From Brachyspira pilosicoli (GTDB lineage Bacteria; Spirochaetota; Brachyspiria; Brachyspirales; Brachyspiraceae), in contig NZ_SRZM01000017.1 in assembly GCF_019402445.1 (NCBI RefSeq), positions 1-11,623 of the forward strand: 11,623 nucleotides of DNA. The letters are read 5' to 3'. Position numbers and translations under genes: made by a program. Of the stretch, positions 7,259 to 11,623 are shown in pieces (position 1 is the stretch's first letter; every line of letters starts with the position of its first letter). The notes beneath the pieces are model-generated. The model did no database searches, had not been told where the DNA came from, and saw only the letters and a program-made list of their open reading frames with translations.

Positions 7259-10200
7259 ATGCAATTTACAAACTTTGACCAAATAAAAATAGGTATAGCA
7301 AGTCCTCAGGTTATGAGAGAGTGGAGTTATGGCGAAGTTAAAAAACCAGAAACTATCAACTACAGAACTTTAAGACCTGAGAGAGATGGGCTTTTTTGTG
7401 AGAAGATATTTGGAACTACTAAAGAATATGAGTGTTATTGCGGTAAGTTTAAAAGCAAACGTTATAAAGGTGTTGTTTGTGATAAGTGTGGAGTTGAAGT
7501 TACACATTTCAAAGTAAGACGTGAGAGAATGGGTCATATAGAGTTAGCTGCTCCTGTTGCTCATATTTGGTATTATAGAAACACTCCTTCTAGAATTGGA
7601 CTTCTTCTAAACATGAATATATCTCATTTAAGAAGCGTACTTTATTTTGAGAGATATGTTGTTATTGATGCGGGTGATAGTGATTATTCTAAGGGTGATT
7701 TGCTTACTGAAGATGAATATAATGAAGCTTTAGATAGATATGGGGACAATATTCGTATTGGTATAGGTGCTGAAGGTATACGTGATATGCTTAAAGACCT
7801 TGATATGGACGAAGAAATCAGAAAGCTTAGAGAAGAGATGATTAAAAAGGGTGAGAAATCTGACAGAAGACTTAGAAAGCGTCTTGAGATTTTTGAAGAT
7901 TTCAAATCATCAGGCAATGACCCTACTTGGATGATACTTGATGTTGTACCTGTTATTCCGCCAGAATTAAGACCTATGGTTCAGCTTGATGGTGGAAGAT
8001 TCGCTACTTCAGATTTGAATGACCTTTATAGAAGAGTTATAAATAGAAATATTCGTTTAAGGAGATTATTAGTTTTAAGAGCTCCTGATATTATTATAAG
8101 AAACGAAAAAAGAATGTTGCAAGAGGCTGTTGATGCTTTATTTGATAACAGCAAGAGAAAAAAAGTTGTAAAAGGACCTGGAAATAGAGCTTTGAAATCA
8201 CTTTCAGATATGTTAAAAGGTAAGCAAGGTCGTTTCCGTCAAAACCTTTTAGGTAAACGTGTTGACTATTCAGGACGTTCAGTTATTGTTGCCGGTCCTA
8301 GACTTAAAATGCATCAATGTGGTCTTCCTAAAAAAATGGCTGTTGAATTATTTAAGCCATTTATAATGAAAAAATTAGTTGAGATTAATTCTGCTCATAA
8401 CATAAAATCTGCAAAAAGATTTGTAGAAGAAGGCAGAGAAGAAGTTTGGGGAGTATTAGAAGAGATTGCTAAAGAGCATCCTGTACTTTTAAACCGTGCT
8501 CCGACACTTCACAGACTTGGTATTCAGGCTTTTGAACCTGTGCTTGTTGAAGGAAAAGCAATTCAGCTTCACCCACTTGTTTGTCACGCTTATAATGCTG
8601 ACTTCGACGGTGACCAGATGGCAGTTCACACTCCGCTTTCTGCAGAATCACAAATTGAAGCTTGGACTTTAATGCTTGCTCCTCATAACATATTAAACCC
8701 TGCTAATGGTGAGCCTATTGTTAACCCTACTCAGGATATAGTTCTTGGTATTAGTTATTTAACTAAATTAAGAAGTGGTATGAAGGGTGAAAATAAAGTA
8801 TTTGCTTCTCCTGAAGATGCTTTACTTGCTTATGATAGTAATTTGATTGAGCTTGAAGCTAGAATTAAAGTTCTTATGAAAGATAAAGACGGAGAAGAGA
8901 AATTTGTTGAAACTTCTGTTGGAAGAATTAAGTTTAATCAAGTGATACCTGAGGACTTTAGATTCCAAAACAGAGATTTCGGAAGTAAAGATTTAGCTAA
9001 ATTTATTCATGAAGTATATTTAAAACACGGTACTGCTACTACTGTTAATATGCTTGATGATATTAAAGAGCTTGGTTATCAAAGTGCTACAGTATTTGGT
9101 TCTACAATATCTGTATCTGATATACTTATTCCTCCAATGAAAAAACATGAAATTGAAGAGGCTACTAAACAGGTAGAACAGCTTAGAGACCAGTACATGA
9201 ACGGTATTATTACAGATGATGAGAGAAGCCAGAAGGTAAAAGACTTGTGGACTGCTGTAGAGGGTAGAATCACTGACGCTATGATGGATAACTTGAGACA
9301 AGACCAAGACGGATTTAACCCTATATACATAATGGCAGAGTCTGGAGCTAGAGGTTCTAAGCAGCAGATAAGACAGCTTGCTAGTATGCGTGGACTAATG
9401 GCTAAGCCTAATGGTGATATTATAGAGCTTCCTATTATTTCAAACTTCAAAGAGGGTCTTACTGTACAAGAGTACTTTATCTCTACTCACGGTGCTAGAA
9501 AAGGTCTTGCTGATACTGCATTAAAAACTTCTAGTGCTGGTTATCTTACTAGAAAATTGGTTGACGTTGCTATTGGGGTTGTTGTTTCAGAGCATGACTG
9601 CGGTACTGTTAAGGGTATTGAGATTGAGCCTATTAAAGAATACGATGAGATTAAAAAATCATTAAAAGAGAGAGTTGTTGGTTTCTTCAGTAATGAACAT
9701 ATTTATCACCCTCAAACTAAAGAGCTTATATGTGAGGCTAATACTGAGATTACAGAAGAGATTGCTGATAGAATAGAGCAGGCTGGCATAGAGAAAATAA
9801 GAATAAGACACCCTCTTACTTGTGAAAGCAGAATGGGTGTTTGTCAGAAATGTTATGGTAGAAGCTTATCTACTAACACACTTGCTTCTATTGGTGAGGC
9901 TGTTGGTGTTGTGGCAGCTCAAAGTATTGGTCAGCCTGGTACACAGCTTACAATGAGAACATTCCACATCGGTGGTGTTGCTACTCAGTCTGTTGAAGAA
10001 AATGAAGTTAAACTTAACTATCCTATATATATTGAGCAGTTCTCTAACTATGTTGTACAACCTAACGGTGTTAAAATTACAGCAAGAAATGGTGAGCTTT
10101 TAATAAGACGTGTACTTAACAAATGGGAAAAAAGCTCTATAAAAGATATATTAAAAGAAAACAATGCAAAAGTGCTTATAGGGGACGTTATTGCTACTAC

Positions 10201-11461
10201 AAAAGATGGTGAAGATATAAAAGCTACACATAATGGTACTTTGAAAATCACTAGCGATAATAAATATGTAATGATTACAGGTGCTAAGCATAATATACCT
10301 ATTAAAGTAGGTAGTGAATATAGAGTTAATGAGAATGTATTTATTGATGCTAATACAGTAATTGCTAGCTTCGATGGTTATAATGAACCTATAATATCTG
10401 AAAAAGCTGGTATAGTAAGATATCAAGACATCATTACTGGCAGAACTATGGTTGAGGCTATAGACGAGCAAACTGGTAACGTTACTAAGATTATTCAAGA
10501 GTTTAAAGATGCTAGTATGCAGCCTAAAATACTCATTGTTGATGGTGATGATATTTTTGAAACTGATATACCTAATGGTGCTCAGCTTATGGTTGAAAAC
10601 AACCAGAAAGTTGAAGTGGGTGAGGTTATAGCTAAAACTACTCGCGTACAACAGAAAAGTAATGACATTACAGGTGGTTTGCCTCGTGTACAAGAGTTGC
10701 TTGAGGCTCAAAAACCTAAGGATACTGCTATTATTGCTGGTATTGACGGTGAGGTTGAAATTGGCGGTTCTCATAAAGGTAAAAAAGTAGTTAAAATTAG
10801 AAACGAGTTTGATGAAACTAAACACTTAGTTCCTCATGGTAAAAAATTATTAGTAAGAAATGGGGACTATGTTAAAACTGGTACTCAATTATGTGATGGT
10901 AAGATTAACCCTCATGATATATTGGAAACTCAGGGTGATTTGGCTTTACAAACTTATTTGCTTGAAGAGATACAGAGCGTTTATAATAAGCAGGGTGTAG
11001 GTATTAACGACAAGCACTTCGCTTTAATTATTAGACAGATGCTTAGAAGACTTGAGATTATTGACCCAGGCGATACTAAATATATTGTTGGTCAGTATGT
11101 TGATAAATATGAGTTTGAAGAAGAAAACAGGCGCTATGAAGAGGCTGGCGGTTCTCCTGCAAGCGGTAAGCCTGTACTTCTTGGTTTAACTAAAGCTGCT
11201 CTTAATACTGAAAGCTTTATATCTTCTGCTTCATTCCAAGAGACTACTAAAGTATTGACTAATGCTGCTATTAAAGGTAAAGTTGATAAGTTACTTGGAT
11301 TAAAAGAAAACGTTATTATCGGACATCTTATACCTGCTGGTACTGGTGTTAAACTTTATAACAAATTACATGTTTACAACAAAGAAAGCGGTGATATGAG
11401 TAATGATAATGATATAGATTCTTCAGCTAAAGAAGAAGATGTAATGCAAATTACAGTTTGA
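7259..11461 (+). CDS. rpoC: DNA-directed RNA polymerase subunit beta'
   Basis: RpoC provides the catalytic magnesium site and clamp of RNA polymerase. The 1400-residue protein is complete and close to E. coli's 1407. The N-terminal zinc site has C59, C61, C74 and C77. The lid and switch region contains [13 protein letters not shown] at 332-344. The catalytic loop [12 protein letters not shown] at 446-457 supplies D448, D450 and D452. The secondary-channel block [13 protein letters not shown] is at 695-707 and the bridge helix spans about 733-770. A second zinc site uses C781, C855, C862 and C865. The trigger loop starts with MRTFHIGG at 899-906. Its two halves are separated by about 220 residues (about 910-1130) before [15 protein letters not shown] at 1136-1150, so the large SI3-type insertion is present. 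The C-terminus ends with an acidic tail (1378-1394). AGGAG at 7247-7251 lies 7 nt before the ATG, indicating tight co-expression with rpoB. Confidence 0.98.
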   Translation: MQFTNFDQIKIGIASPQVMREWSYGEVKKPETINYRTLRPERDGLFCEKIFGTTKEYECYCGKFKSKRYKGVVCDKCGVEVTHFKVRRERMGHIELAAPVAHIWYYRNTPSRIGLLLNMNISHLRSVLYFERYVVIDAGDSDYSKGDLLTEDEYNEALDRYGDNIRIGIGAEGIRDMLKDLDMDEEIRKLREEMIKKGEKSDRRLRKRLEIFEDFKSSGNDPTWMILDVVPVIPPELRPMVQLDGGRFATSDLNDLYRRVINRNIRLRRLLVLRAPDIIIRNEKRMLQEAVDALFDNSKRKKVVKGPGNRALKSLSDMLKGKQGRFRQNLLGKRVDYSGRSVIVAGPRLKMHQCGLPKKMAVELFKPFIMKKLVEINSAHNIKSAKRFVEEGREEVWGVLEEIAKEHPVLLNRAPTLHRLGIQAFEPVLVEGKAIQLHPLVCHAYNADFDGDQMAVHTPLSAESQIEAWTLMLAPHNILNPANGEPIVNPTQDIVLGISYLTKLRSGMKGENKVFASPEDALLAYDSNLIELEARIKVLMKDKDGEEKFVETSVGRIKFNQVIPEDFRFQNRDFGSKDLAKFIHEVYLKHGTATTVNMLDDIKELGYQSATVFGSTISVSDILIPPMKKHEIEEATKQVEQLRDQYMNGIITDDERSQKVKDLWTAVEGRITDAMMDNLRQDQDGFNPIYIMAESGARGSKQQIRQLASMRGLMAKPNGDIIELPIISNFKEGLTVQEYFISTHGARKGLADTALKTSSAGYLTRKLVDVAIGVVVSEHDCGTVKGIEIEPIKEYDEIKKSLKERVVGFFSNEHIYHPQTKELICEANTEITEEIADRIEQAGIEKIRIRHPLTCESRMGVCQKCYGRSLSTNTLASIGEAVGVVAAQSIGQPGTQLTMRTFHIGGVATQSVEENEVKLNYPIYIEQFSNYVVQPNGVKITARNGELLIRRVLNKWEKSSIKDILKENNAKVLIGDVIATTKDGEDIKATHNGTLKITSDNKYVMITGAKHNIPIKVGSEYRVNENVFIDANTVIASFDGYNEPIISEKAGIVRYQDIITGRTMVEAIDEQTGNVTKIIQEFKDASMQPKILIVDGDDIFETDIPNGAQLMVENNQKVEVGEVIAKTTRVQQKSNDITGGLPRVQELLEAQKPKDTAIIAGIDGEVEIGGSHKGKKVVKIRNEFDETKHLVPHGKKLLVRNGDYVKTGTQLCDGKINPHDILETQGDLALQTYLLEEIQSVYNKQGVGINDKHFALIIRQMLRRLEIIDPGDTKYIVGQYVDKYEFEEENRRYEEAGGSPASGKPVLLGLTKAALNTESFISSASFQETTKVLTNAAIKGKVDKLLGLKENVIIGHLIPAGTGVKLYNKLHVYNKESGDMSNDNDIDSSAKEEDVMQITV

Positions 11462-11484
11462 TAAAAAAGTAAGATTAGTAAATT

Positions 11485-11522
11485 AATAAGCGATAGTACA
11501 AATTGTATTATCGCTTATTTAT
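11485..11522 (+). terminator. Rho-independent terminator after rpoC
   Basis: A 16-bp stem pairs 11485-11500 with 11504-11519, with one G-U pair (11496 with 11508) and a 3-nt loop. The base of the stem and the following bases are T-rich (TTATTTAT at 11515-11522). It begins 23 nt after the rpoC stop and is the strongest stem in the window, so it probably ends the operon. The A-rich 5' flank means it might also work in the opposite direction if a convergent gene lies beyond the window. Confidence 0.82.
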
Positions 11523-11561
11523 ACGCAAGTAACTATATTTTCTATATAAGGTTTATTTTCT

Positions 11562-11623
11562 TCAAGTTTTTCCCGCCGCTATGCTCTGCGGATTTCGTCA
11601 AAGTTTTTACCCTACGGGTACGC
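11562..11623. repeat. GC-richer patch with imperfect direct repeats and small palindromes (cut by window end)
   Basis: Two similar units start 36 nt apart: TCAAGTTTTTCCC at 11562-11574 and TCAAAGTTTTTACCC at 11598-11612. Between and after them lie short inverted repeats: CCGC at 11576-11579 with GCGG at 11588-11591, and TACCC at 11608-11612 with GGGTA at 11616-11620. The patch is much richer in G+C than the surrounding intergenic DNA. It looks like part of a dispersed intergenic repeat family rather than a gene. On the minus strand one frame stays open from the window edge to a TAG ending at 11542, so it could instead be the tail of a convergent gene; this cannot be settled here. Confidence 0.45.

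Noticed and set aside
9020..9450. Two overlapping minus-strand open frames of 95 and 123 codons
   Set aside because: Both are shadows of rpoC; they overlap each other in different frames and have hydrophobic, compositionally biased translations.
10151..10825. A 224-codon open frame on the minus strand
   Set aside because: It lies wholly inside rpoC, whose frame is conserved throughout. The antisense translation is a low-complexity Ser/Asn/Ile/Phe-rich string with no family features and no ribosome binding site.
11542..11622. 3' end of a convergent minus-strand gene
   Set aside because: One minus-strand frame is open for 26 codons and ends in TAG at 11542, but the translation is Lys/Arg-rich without recognisable features and coincides with the repeat patch. 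It is too short to call.
11562..11623. Start of a CRISPR array
   Set aside because: Only two imperfect units are present, they differ in sequence, and there is no uniform repeat-spacer pattern.
11581..11623. A + strand gene beginning at ATG 11581
   Set aside because: The frame is open to the window end but has no ribosome binding site, and the sequence is a repeat-like patch.

Overview
The window is a housekeeping transcription–translation locus from a very AT-rich bacterium, all on the + strand: rpmG (L33) – tRNA-Trp(CCA) – secE – nusG – rplK (L11) – rplA (L1) – rplJ (L10) – rplL (L7/L12) – rpoB – rpoC. The low GC content, spirochete-like protein divergence and an asparagine at the RpoB position equivalent to E. 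coli Ser531 suggest a spirochaete, most likely Brachyspira. This is inferred from recognition, not from a search, and I do not assign a species.

Layout. Positions 1-83 hold a textbook sigma70-type promoter (perfect -35 and -10 hexamers, 17-nt spacer) and the leader of rpmG. Positions 84-347 carry L33 and a 73-nt tRNA-Trp. Positions 389-1294 carry secE and nusG, almost abutting. Positions 1313-3593 carry the four ribosomal protein genes; the larger spacers between them (74, 101 and 66 nt) hold small hairpins. Positions 3594-3722 separate rplL from rpoB and contain a strong 11-bp hairpin without a clear U-tract plus a possible weak promoter. Positions 3723-11461 are rpoB and rpoC, 14 nt apart. 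A 16-bp stem-loop terminator follows rpoC. The last ~60 bases are a GC-richer patch with imperfect direct repeats, cut by the window edge.

How the genes work together. L11, L1, L10 and L12 build the L1 stalk and the GTPase-activating stalk of the 50S ribosome; L33 is a small 50S protein. RpoB and RpoC form the RNA polymerase active centre, NusG couples polymerase to the ribosome and Rho, and SecE is an essential part of the SecYEG translocon. The gene order is the widely conserved secE-nusG-rplKAJL-rpoBC order.

I found no previously undescribed system here. The points worth a second look are a predicted intrinsic rifamycin-insensitivity residue in RpoB, an extra C-terminal membrane segment in SecE, loss of the usual proline-containing hinge motif in L11, a substituted metal ligand in L33, and the GC-rich repeat at the right edge. 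No gene-free stretch exceeds 300 bases.
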